This document shows, one piece after another, positions 1-9,066 of a DNA stretch of 64,000 nt. Source of the DNA: Kineosporiaceae bacterium (lineage in GTDB: Bacteria; Actinomycetota; Actinomycetes; Actinomycetales; Kineosporiaceae); NCBI GenBank assembly GCA_016713225.1, contig JADJPO010000002.1, forward strand, positions 310,001-374,000, written 5' to 3'. The position numbers and the translations under genes were made by a program. How positions within the stretch are numbered: the first letter of the stretch is position 1; each line of letters begins with the position of its first letter. A model generated the notes under the pieces. It was given only the letters and a program-made list of their open reading frames with translations. It did not search any database and had not been told where the DNA came from.

Positions 1-2
1 CG

Positions 3-2078
3 CCGCCGACGCCGATCAGTGCCGTCGCCACCGAACGTGCGGTGCGTTCGGCCAGCACCCGCGACATCACCTGGCTCGATGAGGCACTGCGGGGGTTGTG
101 CCGTCAACTCGCCGGCGACCCCGGCGGTCGGCTGCCCGACGTGATGGCCGTCTGCCTGGACGCCGTCGGGGTGGAACTGGTTCTGGCGCAACCGGTCCGC
201 CAGACCCCCGGCGACTGGCAGGCGCGCGACGGCGGCAATCGGTGGCACCTGGCCCGCGACGCGGCAACCGGGTTCGACCCCGAACACCGCGGTCGCTATC
301 CCGCGCCGTACCCGGGGCTGGTCTCGGTCGGCTGCACCCCTGAGGGCCACACCTGGCTACTCGACCTGGAACACATCGCGGCCCTGGCCCTGACCGGCGA
401 CCCGCAACGCTGCACCGACCTGGCCCGCTACCTGGCCGCCGAACTGTCCCAGAACCCGTGGCCCGAGCTGGTCTACCTCACCCTCGCCGGCCTCGACGAC
501 GACCTGGTGGCGTTGAGCCCGGAACGAATCCAGATCGCCCAGAACCCCACCGAGATCACCCGCGCCGTCCGCGACGCCACCCGCCACGTGCAGGGCGTGC
601 ACGAGGTGATCGACAGCATCGGCCTGGGAGTGCTGCCCGCCCGGCTGCTCAACGTGGCCGGCGACACCTGGTTCCCCGAAATCCTCATCCTGGCCACAGA
701 CGCCCCCCAGGAAGCGGGCCTGGGCGAGCTGCTCACCACCCTCGGGCAGGGCGTGCGTACCGGGCAGGTCGTCGTCGTCACCGGCGCCGACGCCAGCCGT
801 GTCGGTCGCGAATGGCGACTCGAGGTCACCGCCGACGGCCACCTGCACGTGCCCCGCCTCGGCCTGCACCTGACCGCCCACCGCCTGACCAGCACGGCCG
901 GTCGGGAACTCGCGGCCCTGCTGGGCACCGCCGCCGCCCTGGACGACGCCCCCGTCCCGGCCGCGCACGGGGACCGGGACTGGGAGCAGTTCGCCGACGC
1001 CCACGGCGGTCTGCGCCCCGAACTGGTCACGGTGACCCCCGTCGCGGCGTCCCAGAACGGCGGCACCCGGCCGGACGACGTCCCACACCTGGGCCTGGCC
1101 GGCGCGCAGGCGACGTCCTCGGTCCTGCCCTCACCCACACCCACCTACGTGGCGACCGCCGCGACCACCGCCGCCGAGGTCGTGGCGTTGGCCCCCGCGG
1201 TACCCGAACCCGTGACCCGCCGCGTCGCCGACGCCGACTCGGCCCTTGACGCCGACCTCGCCGCCTGGCACGACCCGACCCGGGCCGTGCCGACGGTCCG
1301 CGTCCTCGGCCCGGTCCAGGTCGAAGCACCCGGGACGCTACCCGCCGGCAAACCGCGGCGAGCGTGGAACACCGAGGTCGTGGCCTACCTGGCGACCCGG
1401 GGCCGCGCCCTGAGCGCCGAACAGATCGCCGCCGACCTGTGGCCCGCAGCCAGTGGCGTGGCCGGGTCGGGTCGGTTGCGGCAGGCCATCTCGGTCGTGC
1501 GGACCTGGCTCGGCCAGGACCCCGCCACCGGGCAGCCCTACCTGCCGCCCGCCGCACCCGGCACCGACGGACGCGGCGGCCTGTACCGGGTGCAGGGAGT
1601 GCTGGTCGACGCCGACCTGATGGCCCGGCTCCGGTTGCGGGGCACCACCCGCGGCGCCGACGGGATCACTGACCTGCAGGCCGCGCTCGACCTGGTCACC
1701 GGAATGCCGTTCGACCGGCAACGCCCCGGCGGCTACACCTGGCTCGCCGACACCCCCCTCGATTCCGAGTACACCGCGATGATCGTGGACGTCGCCCACC
1801 TGCTCGCCATCCACCACCTCACCACCGGCAACCCCGGCGCCGCGCACGCCGCCGCGTCGGTGGCGGCGCAGGCCGCGCCATATGACGACGTCCCGCTGCT
1901 CGACCTGATCGCTGCCTGCGATGCCCTCGGGCTCGCCGCCGAAGCCGAGCTGTACGTCGCCCGGCTCCTCGCCGGACACGACGCCCAATGCATGGACGAC
2001 CTGCCACCGCGCACCGCCCAACTCCTCGCCGCCAGGAACCAACCGGCGCACGGCGACCCGAGAGCCCAAACCCACTGA
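3..2078 (+). CDS. BTAD-domain regulator-like protein, C-terminal part (5' truncated by window)
   Basis: The reading frame is open to the left edge, so the start lies outside the window; the first in-window GTG (42) has no supporting Shine-Dalgarno. About 690 residues are visible. The first 400 form a mixed alpha/beta region I do not recognise. Residues near nt 1285-1610 read as a winged-helix OmpR-like DNA-binding domain (VRVLGPVQVEA...EQIAADLWP). The stretch after nt 1610 is an all-helical TPR-like bacterial transcriptional activation (BTAD) domain. Large proteins of this layout, often with N-terminal membrane and LysM segments, are common on actinomycete integrative elements. Their role there is not settled; regulation of element functions is an inference. 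It fits the att-like repeats found further right. Confidence 0.75.
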   Translation, partial: PPTPISAVATERAVRSASTRDITWLDEALRGLCRQLAGDPGGRLPDVMAVCLDAVGVELVLAQPVRQTPGDWQARDGGNRWHLARDAATGFDPEHRGRYPAPYPGLVSVGCTPEGHTWLLDLEHIAALALTGDPQRCTDLARYLAAELSQNPWPELVYLTLAGLDDDLVALSPERIQIAQNPTEITRAVRDATRHVQGVHEVIDSIGLGVLPARLLNVAGDTWFPEILILATDAPQEAGLGELLTTLGQGVRTGQVVVVTGADASRVGREWRLEVTADGHLHVPRLGLHLTAHRLTSTAGRELAALLGTAAALDDAPVPAAHGDRDWEQFADAHGGLRPELVTVTPVAASQNGGTRPDDVPHLGLAGAQATSSVLPSPTPTYVATAATTAAEVVALAPAVPEPVTRRVADADSALDADLAAWHDPTRAVPTVRVLGPVQVEAPGTLPAGKPRRAWNTEVVAYLATRGRALSAEQIAADLWPAASGVAGSGRLRQAISVVRTWLGQDPATGQPYLPPAAPGTDGRGGLYRVQGVLVDADLMARLRLRGTTRGADGITDLQAALDLVTGMPFDRQRPGGYTWLADTPLDSEYTAMIVDVAHLLAIHHLTTGNPGAAHAAASVAAQAAPYDDVPLLDLIAACDALGLAAEAELYVARLLAGHDAQCMDDLPPRTAQLLAARNQPAHGDPRAQTH

Positions 2079-2116
2079 CCCACCAGCGGTCTGGCCCGTG
2101 GAGTGGAGAGTCGAGG

Positions 2117-2425
2117 TCAGGCGTTCGGACCGGCCGGCGGTGCCGGAGGTGTGACGGGCGGGCCAGGCTCGACGGTGGCGAGCAGCCCCCAGGACCGCCA
2201 CCGCCACTGCCCCACCGGATGCCAACCCGCCGCCCGCAACGCCCGCTCCGCTGCAGCACCCGCCGGGACCGTCAACACCAGGTGCAGCGCCGGACCATCA
2301 CCCGTGCACTCGACCACGATGCAGAAACGAGCCTCACTGACCTGCAACGCCCACGACCGCCGCCCCGGACCGGACTCACCCGGATCAGGACGGCGCGGGG
2401 CAGGGGTGGGTAACGTCGGATCCAC
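2117..2425 (-). CDS. small conserved-looking hypothetical protein
   Basis: This 102-residue protein starts with GTG at 2425, preceded by a strong GGGAGG ribosome site five bases upstream, which decides the start. The centre (RSWALQVSEARFCIVVECTGD then LHLVLTVPAGAAAERALRAAGW) looks like a compact beta-alpha fold; both ends are proline-rich and probably disordered. I do not recognise the family. It converges on the BTAD gene and probably belongs to the same integrated element rather than to the CBASS cargo that follows. Confidence 0.6.
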   Translation of the reverse strand: MDPTLPTPAPRRPDPGESGPGRRSWALQVSEARFCIVVECTGDGPALHLVLTVPAGAAAERALRAAGWHPVGQWRWRSWGLLATVEPGPPVTPPAPPAGPNA

Positions 2426-2537
2426 GGTGACCTCCCGGGGTCATCCAGGCCCCCGGCAAGCGGTGCAACGCGAACCGGGGGCCGCCTCGAAGATGGATCC
2501 ACACTGCGGCGAGTGATCACTGACCGTCAACGAGCCT

Positions 2538-2678
2538 GTGGATAACCACCAGGTCCTCCTGGGGCGGGTGGCCGAGCTGGCCGACGTCGTGGAGACCGCG
2601 GCAGGCAAGCTCGAGCCCGAAGGGGACACGCTGCTGTTAAGGATTGGCCATCATCTGGGGCCACCGCGTCGCCACTGA
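2538..2678 (+). pseudogene. truncated small ORF at the left edge of the CBASS cargo
   Basis: From GTG 2538 a frame reads DNHQVLLGRVAELADVVETA, then KLEPEGDTLLLRIG, before an arginine/proline-rich tail and a stop. The first 35 residues look like the amphipathic N-terminus of a genuine protein. The tail does not, so the gene is probably cut near position 2640. The break could mark where the CBASS cargo joined the element. The family is unknown and the call rests on sequence texture only. Confidence 0.3.
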
Positions 2679-2903
2679 TCGCACGGTGCCGCCCTGCTCT
2701 CCGCTCCTGCTGGGGGCAACGGCTCGCGGCGCCCCGTCCGGGCTGTGATCGACGCGGTCCGAATACTGTCGGTGGTGCCTTCTACGCTGCGTGCAGCTCT
2801 CGCATGAGGCACGGCGCGCAGTACCCGGGGAGTTCTTGCAGCGGTGCACATCGAGGCGGATAAGTCCGCGAACGGTTCGACAGCAGCAAGGAGATACACG
2901 TCC

Positions 2904-3935
2904 GTGACCACCCACGCCAAGCAGTTCAACGACGCCATGGGCCGCATCAACCCCGGGGATGACGCCGCCCACGCACAGCAAGCGCACACCGAGGTCAGCG
3001 AAGCGCTCAAGGCCGACCCCAAGCTGAAGGATCTGGACATCTCGCCGATCTTGATCGGCTCCTACAAGCGCCAGGTCTCTATCCGCCGGGTCAAGGACGT
3101 CGACGTCTTCGCCCGCCTGAAGAAGGCCACCGCCAGCACCCGGCCCGGCGACATCATGGATCACGTGGCGGTGGTGCTGGAGGACACCTTCCCTGATCGG
3201 GTTGAGCGTCAGCACCGCTCGTTCAAGGTCGACTTCCCCGACTTCGATCTGTCGGTGGACGTGGTCATCGCCCGCCCGTGCGTGAAGCACCCGGAGGAGC
3301 ACTGGCAGATTCCGGAGAAGATCGAAGAGGACGGAAACGCGCGCTGGGTGGAGACCCACCCCGACCGGATGACGGAGCTGACCACCGAGGCTAACAAGAC
3401 CTACCTGCTCAACGCCGACGACGCCAAGAGCGGCGCATACGTCCGGGTGGTCAAACTGGTGCGTCAGGTGCGCCGCACGTGGGGGGACGACCAGCCCGGC
3501 GGCTACTACTTCGAGGTCCTCACTTGGCACGCCTTCCAGGATCTCCAGCCGGAGGAGTCAACGCTCGCCGGCTATCTCACTGTTGTCCTTCGCCACATCG
3601 CTGATCACCTCCCGGATTACGAGAGCGACGGACCGGTCGACCCCACCCTCGACGGCAAGACGATCAAGAGCAAGGCCACGCCGGAACAGGTCCGGCAGGC
3701 AGCTAAGCGGATGGCCGAGGCCGCCGATCTCGCCGAGAGCGCGCTCGCTGAGGACGACGCTTGCCGATCGGCCCTGCAATGGCAGGAGCTGCTCGGGATG
3801 ACCCACAACACGGACGACCCGGAGCACATCTTCGCCATGCCGGAGTACTGCACGGCGGACGGGCGCACGAAGGCCGATGCCAGCCTCACCCGTGGCTCGG
3901 TCACCGTTCCGGCCGGTCAGGGCCGCTACGCGTGA
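2904..3935 (+). CDS. CBASS CD-NTase (cyclic oligonucleotide synthase)
   Basis: This is a cGAS/DncV-like nucleotidyltransferase that would make a cyclic oligonucleotide alarm signal on phage infection. The GTG at 2904 is preferred over an upstream ATG (2844) because AAGGAG lies ten bases before it; the product is 343 residues. The catalytic signature is visible: GSYKRQ at 52-57, DVD at 65-67, and the third acidic residue in LSVDVV (D119). The C-terminus ends ...GQGRYA, a small terminal residue as expected for a substrate of Cap2, which conjugates CD-NTase C-termini to targets. It overlaps cap2 by GTGA. With a SAVED effector in the operon, a clade C/D enzyme making a 3' cyclic trinucleotide is likely, but this is inferred from context and not from alignment. 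Confidence 0.92.
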   Translation: MTTHAKQFNDAMGRINPGDDAAHAQQAHTEVSEALKADPKLKDLDISPILIGSYKRQVSIRRVKDVDVFARLKKATASTRPGDIMDHVAVVLEDTFPDRVERQHRSFKVDFPDFDLSVDVVIARPCVKHPEEHWQIPEKIEEDGNARWVETHPDRMTELTTEANKTYLLNADDAKSGAYVRVVKLVRQVRRTWGDDQPGGYYFEVLTWHAFQDLQPEESTLAGYLTVVLRHIADHLPDYESDGPVDPTLDGKTIKSKATPEQVRQAAKRMAEAADLAESALAEDDACRSALQWQELLGMTHNTDDPEHIFAMPEYCTADGRTKADASLTRGSVTVPAGQGRYA

Positions 3936-5554
3936 ACGCTGCGTGCGCGGCCGAAGCGGACCGGTGGCGAGAGCAGCTGCTGGCCCACGGCTTCGGCGAC
4001 GACGGCGTGCGATTGACGGGGCCGGTGACCTGGCGACATCCCTCGCAGGGGAAGGCCACCGCCCGTGTCGAGATCGTCCTGACCAATGCGTTCCCGTTCG
4101 CTGCACCCGAGGTCAGGCTGCTGGAGGCCGGTGCACCCTTCGACGCCACCTTCCATCTCGCGCGTCCGGAGCCGGGGCAGCACTACGGCGTGATGTGTCT
4201 GTGGGAGCCCGGCCGGTTCAGCGTCGAGCAGGCGCCCTGGCGCGACCCGGTGGCCGTCCTGGAGCGGGTTGTCGGCTGGCTGGAGGCGACGGCGAACGGC
4301 TGGCCGGGCGACGCCTCCTGCGATCTGGACCGTCACCTCGAACACGAACCGCTGTCGGCAGCGCTCGTCCTCTATGACGCTGACGCCCTTCAAGGCCTGT
4401 CCGCCGTGACCGTCCGCGTCGCCGGCGATTCAGGAGCGCCCACCGTGCGCATTACCGACGAGGTGCGGCGTATGCCCGAAGCGAGCACCCGGGTCCGCCG
4501 CAAGGATCGCCAACTGGCCTGGATCGGTGATCTGGGCGAGGTACGTCACCCGGTCTGTGACTGGGTGGACCTGGCAGCCCTGCTCGGACCGCACGCGACG
4601 ACCGTCGGGCACGGCATCGGCCTGGGTGTGATCGACCGACTGCTGCTGCGCTACCACCGAAACGGTAGCCCGGGGGTGCTGGTCGTGCGCGCCAGGACGT
4701 GCCCCACCGGGGTTCTGTTGCGCGCCTCCGAGGCCGCCGACACCAGCTCCGGCACCCGGAACCTGCGGGCAGGCACACACGCGGGGGAGCTTTCCAGCAG
4801 GAGCGTCGCGGTGATCGGTTGCGGCGCGATCGGGTCGTTCCTGGCCGACATCCTTCACCGGTCCGGTGTCAGACGATTCACGCTGATCGACCCCGAGGTG
4901 CTGCGCCCGGGGAACCTGGTGCGGCATCTCGCCGGCGAGTCCTTCGTGGGTTGGGCGAAGGTGGAGGCGGTACGGGCCCGCTTGACCGCGCACCAGGGCG
5001 ACTCGAGTGTGGTCGTGCGGCGCGCCTGGGTGACCACCCTCGAGGAGGCGGTCGATCTGATTCAGGGCCACGACGTCGTCATCGATGCGACGGCCGGCGC
5101 CGCCCTGAGTAGCCTGCTGGCCACAGCTGTGGAGTCTGCTGGGCGCCGCATAGGTCATATCGTGGTCTCAGTGTGCGTCCAACGCGAGGGCGGCATCGCA
5201 CGGGTCGACCGGTTCCCGCTCCGGATGGGGGAGAGCTATCTTCCTGGACTGCCAAGTCTCGACGATGAGCACCTACCGCGGGAGCGCGGTTGTGGCAGCG
5301 CCGTGTCCCTCACCCCGCCCGGCGCAGTGATCGCAGCAGCTGAGCTCGGCAGCCGTGTGGTGATTGACCATCTTCTGTTCCACGGCGTCTGCCCTCCCAG
5401 CCTGGTCGACGTCCGCGTCGCCCAGCCGGAGGAACCCTTCAATCGGACAGGTTTGGTGCTGCCGCCGCCCCAGACAGCGCCAGGGGGATCGCTCGCCGCG
5501 GTTGACCTTCCCACAACTGAGCGTCGTGCCACGGACTGCCAGGACTTTGCGTGA
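3932..5554 (+). CDS. cap2: Cap2: fused E2-E1 ubiquitin-transfer-like enzyme of CBASS
   Basis: The GTG at 3932 overlaps the CD-NTase stop by four bases, giving 540 residues. Residues 1-135 form an E2-like domain with the presumed catalytic cysteine C89 in YGVMCLW. A linker follows. From about 285 there is a ThiF/E1 adenylation domain with the nucleotide-binding loop VAVIGCGAIGSF (293-304), the acidic residue D320 in LIDPE, and NLVRH. A candidate E1 cysteine is C454 in ERGCGSAV. Cap2 enzymes adenylate and conjugate the CD-NTase C-terminus to primed targets, raising signal output. The gene sits between its substrate and the protease that reverses the reaction, as in type II CBASS operons. Confidence 0.93.
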   Translation: MNAACAAEADRWREQLLAHGFGDDGVRLTGPVTWRHPSQGKATARVEIVLTNAFPFAAPEVRLLEAGAPFDATFHLARPEPGQHYGVMCLWEPGRFSVEQAPWRDPVAVLERVVGWLEATANGWPGDASCDLDRHLEHEPLSAALVLYDADALQGLSAVTVRVAGDSGAPTVRITDEVRRMPEASTRVRRKDRQLAWIGDLGEVRHPVCDWVDLAALLGPHATTVGHGIGLGVIDRLLLRYHRNGSPGVLVVRARTCPTGVLLRASEAADTSSGTRNLRAGTHAGELSSRSVAVIGCGAIGSFLADILHRSGVRRFTLIDPEVLRPGNLVRHLAGESFVGWAKVEAVRARLTAHQGDSSVVVRRAWVTTLEEAVDLIQGHDVVIDATAGAALSSLLATAVESAGRRIGHIVVSVCVQREGGIARVDRFPLRMGESYLPGLPSLDDEHLPRERGCGSAVSLTPPGAVIAAAELGSRVVIDHLLFHGVCPPSLVDVRVAQPEEPFNRTGLVLPPPQTAPGGSLAAVDLPTTERRATDCQDFA

Positions 5555-6090
5555 CCTCCTGGCAACGCAGACCGAAACGCCGTCAGGCCCAGACGACGGC
5601 CACGGCCGTGACCAATCAGCCGCCTGACGTCGGCGGACTACCCGTGCAGGTCCACCCGGACGCGCACGCCATGGTGACGCAGGCGGCATCCGCGGCACAT
5701 CCTCAGGAAACCGGCGGGCTGCTGCTCGGCTGGTGGCAGGCCGGCTCGGTAGTCCTCCGATACGCCGTCGAGGTGATCGATCCCGACGCGACATCCACTT
5801 CGTGGCACCGTCAGGAGCAGCTCACCCAAGCGGCGCTCATACGCGCGATCGACGACCACGAGCATCCCTGGCTCGGCTACGTCGGAGACTGGCATACCCA
5901 CCCGGCTGCATGTCCACCCAGCAGGCAGGACGAGGCCTGCATCCGCGAGGCATCCACGCAGTTCGCCGACCCCCTGGTCCTCCTCGTACATCGCTTTGAC
6001 GGCCGCCTAGATATCCGCGCCGCCAGAGCGGGACGCAGCCAGCCAGCGCGCCAAGTCACGTACGATCCGCTCGACACGAAGGGCTGCTGA
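5551..6090 (+). CDS. cap3: Cap3: JAMM/MPN deconjugating metalloprotease of CBASS
   Basis: A 179-residue protein starting with GTG that overlaps cap2 by GTGA. The JAB/MPN metal site is complete: E53 in QETGG, H115 and H117 in GDWHTHP, then S124 and D127 in PSRQD. Cap3 proteases cleave CD-NTase-target conjugates and so oppose Cap2. The first 30 residues (basic, then Thr/Ala-rich) precede the fold and are probably disordered; a later start such as the GTG around residue 27 is possible. It ends five bases before the effector gene, so all four genes should be one transcript. Confidence 0.92.
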   Translation: MTSWQRRPKRRQAQTTATAVTNQPPDVGGLPVQVHPDAHAMVTQAASAAHPQETGGLLLGWWQAGSVVLRYAVEVIDPDATSTSWHRQEQLTQAALIRAIDDHEHPWLGYVGDWHTHPAACPPSRQDEACIREASTQFADPLVLLVHRFDGRLDIRAARAGRSQPARQVTYDPLDTKGC

Positions 6091-6095
6091 CCGGC

Positions 6096-7577
6096 ATGAG
6101 CATCTTCCCGCCCCACGCTGCCGGACCCGCGTCCCCCAGCGGCGTGCGCCGAGGCGGCGACTACTACCAAGACCTGATGGTCTGGTCGCACGCAATGCAA
6201 CTGATCCGTGCCCGCAGCGGCTTCTGCCGGCTGGAGGTCGAACGCACGGGGGTGGGCAACTTCGACGACGTCATTCTGCGTGGCACCACTCGCCCGGACC
6301 TGCTGTCGCAGGTCAAGTGGTCCACGACCTCCGGTGCGTCGATCGACGAGACGTACCTTACGGCGGCGCGGGCCAACGGCAGATCGCTGCTGCAGAAGCT
6401 GTTCGCGAGCTACCTCCAACTGCGGGGCACCAACCCGGACTTGCAGATCATCACCAACCGAGCTCCCGACCCTCAGCATCCGCTGCTCGGAGCCATCGAC
6501 GGGCGTACCGAGCTGCTGAAGCTGCCTGCGGAGGTGACGAGGCGGAGCCATGTCGGCAAGGCATTGCAGGCCTGGTGCCGGCACGTCGACGGCTGCGAGG
6601 ACGACCTGCGGGGCCTGCTCGGCGCGCTGCGCTTCGTCACTGGACGCAGCATCAGCTCCGAGATCGACCGGGTCTGCGCCTTGATGGAGGCGGCTGGCCT
6701 GCAATCGGACGACAACGCGTTGCTGCTGGCTACCGCCGAAGTGCAGAGCTGGGTCCGCGAGGGCCGCCGCGTGCTCACCCCGGAAGACGTGCATGCCAGC
6801 ATCGACGCTCGCCAGCTTCGGGCGGGGGACGAGCGTGGTGTCTTGCTCGTCCAGGCACTCGACTGGGACCGGCACCCTGAAGACGCCCATGAGGTCCTCG
6901 ACTGGGTCGACCTGTTCCAAGGCGACAACCCCAAAGCGCGTTGTCAGCCCAAGACCCCCGACGGTTGGATGATCATGCAGGCCCAGCTGACGGAGGCCAT
7001 CGCTCGGCTAGAGATGGAGGGATGGCAGTACCTCACGCTGCGCGGCATGATGCGGCAAGCCACCTTCTTCCTGGTCGGCGCGCTCGCGCCGAAGACCCGA
7101 AGTTGGAAGATCAACTATGTCCAGCGCCGCGATCGTGGGGCAGGGCAATCGTGGGACACTGAGGCACCCATCCAACTGAACTCGGAACCGCGGGTCGACG
7201 TCCTCGCCCTCCGGCAGGGGGAACATCTCGCCGTGGTCCTCAGCAGCACCCTCGACGCCACCCATGATGTCTGCGCGTACCTACAGCAGACAGCAGTTCC
7301 TGCCAACACCCTGCTTTCGATCACTCCCGGCAACATGCCGCACGACGCCTCCATTGCCGGGTCCGGGCACGCCGCCTTGTACGCCCAGCAGGTCAGGCAG
7401 ATCATCCGTCAGGAACTCACCAGCAACCCTGCCGTCGATGTCATCCACCTGTTTCTGGCCGGACCTGGCGGACTCGCGCTGCTGCTGGGTCACCGTTGGA
7501 ACAGGCTGCGACCCACCATCGTCTACGAGCACCTCGGTGACGGACTCGGCTACACCCCTGCGTTCTCGATCAACTGA
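6096..7577 (+). CDS. cap4: Cap4-like CBASS effector: PD-(D/E)xK nuclease fused to SAVED
   Basis: The 493-residue effector has two domains. The N-terminal 200 residues carry a DUF4297-like restriction-nuclease core, with acidic residues in NFDDVIL (D57/D58) and the QVK triad end at 72-74. From about residue 330 to the end is a SAVED domain, the cyclic-oligonucleotide sensor related to CARF; the signature VIHLFLAGPGGLALLLGH...VYEHLG is clear near the C-terminus. In this family ligand binding drives oligomerisation and indiscriminate DNA cleavage, aborting infection. Combined with Cap2 and Cap3, it makes this a type II CBASS with a nuclease effector. It is the last gene of the operon. Confidence 0.9.
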   Translation: MSIFPPHAAGPASPSGVRRGGDYYQDLMVWSHAMQLIRARSGFCRLEVERTGVGNFDDVILRGTTRPDLLSQVKWSTTSGASIDETYLTAARANGRSLLQKLFASYLQLRGTNPDLQIITNRAPDPQHPLLGAIDGRTELLKLPAEVTRRSHVGKALQAWCRHVDGCEDDLRGLLGALRFVTGRSISSEIDRVCALMEAAGLQSDDNALLLATAEVQSWVREGRRVLTPEDVHASIDARQLRAGDERGVLLVQALDWDRHPEDAHEVLDWVDLFQGDNPKARCQPKTPDGWMIMQAQLTEAIARLEMEGWQYLTLRGMMRQATFFLVGALAPKTRSWKINYVQRRDRGAGQSWDTEAPIQLNSEPRVDVLALRQGEHLAVVLSSTLDATHDVCAYLQQTAVPANTLLSITPGNMPHDASIAGSGHAALYAQQVRQIIRQELTSNPAVDVIHLFLAGPGGLALLLGHRWNRLRPTIVYEHLGDGLGYTPAFSIN

Positions 7578-7799
7578 TCGAACTGCATCGGCCCAGGTGG
7601 ACATGGCCGACTTCAGTATCGAGGCGGCCGCCCACCGGGATCGGCGTAGAGACGACGGCGGTGGGGATCAGGGTGTGGACCCCGCCGTCGACCCGTACAC
7701 GGATCGGTGAACTGGCCCAGTTGAGCGAAGCTGCCTGACCCTCCACCCCCCGGTTCGCCGTCGACCACACGCACCGTTGAACGGCGCAAAGTGGCTCTT

Positions 7800-7948
7800 C
7801 GGAATCGAGGGTGTAGTCGCGGCCTGAAGCCTGCCGTCTCGAGGCGCGCAGCGATGATCCCGGCGCTGCCCGGTGCAGGGATCGGGCGATGTAGTTGGTG
7901 AGGTTGCGGAAGTCGAGGGCGGAGCCGCGCAGGTGTTCGAGCCAATTT
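7800..7948 (-). pseudogene. C-terminal remnant of an ISL3-like transposase
   Basis: On the minus strand, LEHLRGSALDFRNLTNYIARS is encoded around 7872-7942, and in another frame TAGFRPRLHPRF around 7801-7840. Joined, they resemble the C-terminal end of actinobacterial ISL3-type transposases as I remember it. Only about 50 residues survive, with a frame change between the pieces, so it is non-functional. It lies just after the CBASS effector and may mark the right edge of that cargo. Confidence 0.45.
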
Positions 7949-8289
7949 CTGCAGTTCACGACACGTGGACTCGGTTTCATAGTCAGACCTTCCGCACTGG
8001 AATACTGATCTGTGCCTGTTCCTGGTAACGCCATCTCCAGGCCCGAAAATACAGCATTGAGGGACTGTGCCTCCCCACCCGAGTAGTCCGCCAGTCTGAA
8101 ACCATCGCAATGCAAGTTGCCAGCCGCGACTCACAGGTAGTGCAGAATGACAAGAAGGCTGGATGCCAACAACCGCGGCTCACGCCGGGCTTCGACTTCG
8201 GCGTGCCCTGCCTTTTCGAGATCCACCGGTCTCGGAAGGGTGAAGGAGCGCAGAGCGTTAGCGTGCCGTCGTGAATGCGAGGCCGCGAC
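7949..8289. other. non-coding stretch with no recognisable gene
   Basis: No frame here has protein-like composition or a ribosome site on either strand. G+C content falls from the CBASS side toward the low-GC gene pair to the right, so this is probably a join between acquired segments. The right end should hold the terminator of the minus-strand membrane protein gene, but I see no clear hairpin. Confidence 0.4.
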
Positions 8290-9024
8290 TCAAACGATGT
8301 CGGTCCACTGACTTCGGACGAGAGAGGTGCTTGAGGCCGCAATCATGGTAGAGACAAGAAAAGCAAGTCCACAGAGTGCCACCACTCCCAGAATCGGATA
8401 GTCACGCGCAACATCGGGCGCTGTGTCAGTAGCTTGAGTAATTAGGTCAAACGATAGTCCAGCTACGTACCCCAATCCGCAGAAGAGAGCTGCGAGAATG
8501 GGGAGGCCGATCGCCGCAGTCCAGGAGAAGAAATAGAATCGACCCCACGCTGTCGCGTCTGTCGACTCATACATCCCTGGACGCGACCGCCAATGCTCCG
8601 GAAGGTAGGAGAGTGCCAGGGCCGCCGCAGCTGCGACAACCGTTGCCACGGTGTAGGCATCCCATCTGCTCGGGTGCAGCGCGTTCGCTCCGATCATTGA
8701 CGGCTGCTCTTGTTGTCTGTATGCGGATTCCGCGCTGCCGACAATGGCCACAAGCAAGACCCAAGATCCCTGGATCACAACTGCTCCGAGCGTGACCGCA
8801 ACGGCGCCGAGTACGCTCTGCCTCCCGCGGTCCTGTATGTATTCCGAGCCCCTGAGTGCCCAGAAACGAAAACGGGAGAGCGCTTGACCCAGCGAACGCA
8901 CTCCATCAACCCAGGCCTTGAATGCTGTCACAAATACATACACAACAAGGATGATCGAAGTGGGGCCGAACATGGCAGCCAGAAGCTGCATGATGAGTCC
9001 CTGTGGAGTTGGCAAGTCATGCAC
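8290..9024 (-). CDS. multi-pass membrane protein of unknown function
   Basis: The 244-residue protein has about five hydrophobic segments: residues 17-34 (IILVVYVFVTAF), 70-95 (AVAVTLGAVVIQGSWVLLVAIV), 124-138, 165-187, and a final one near 215-232. The loops are short and no catalytic motif is seen. A weak AGAGGTG precedes ATG 9024. Base composition is clearly lower in G+C than the neighbours, a sign of recent transfer. It follows another low-GC gene by 42 bases on the same strand, so the two are probably one operon. In a defence island, a membrane effector paired with a sensor would be a reasonable hypothesis; nothing in the sequence proves it. Confidence 0.6.
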   Translation of the reverse strand: MHDLPTPQGLIMQLLAAMFGPTSIILVVYVFVTAFKAWVDGVRSLGQALSRFRFWALRGSEYIQDRGRQSVLGAVAVTLGAVVIQGSWVLLVAIVGSAESAYRQQEQPSMIGANALHPSRWDAYTVATVVAAAAALALSYLPEHWRSRPGMYESTDATAWGRFYFFSWTAAIGLPILAALFCGLGYVAGLSFDLITQATDTAPDVARDYPILGVVALCGLAFLVSTMIAASSTSLVRSQWTDIV

Positions 9025-9066
9025 GCGAGCACCTCTTTACCATGCAATTGACCGTAAGGCTACCGG

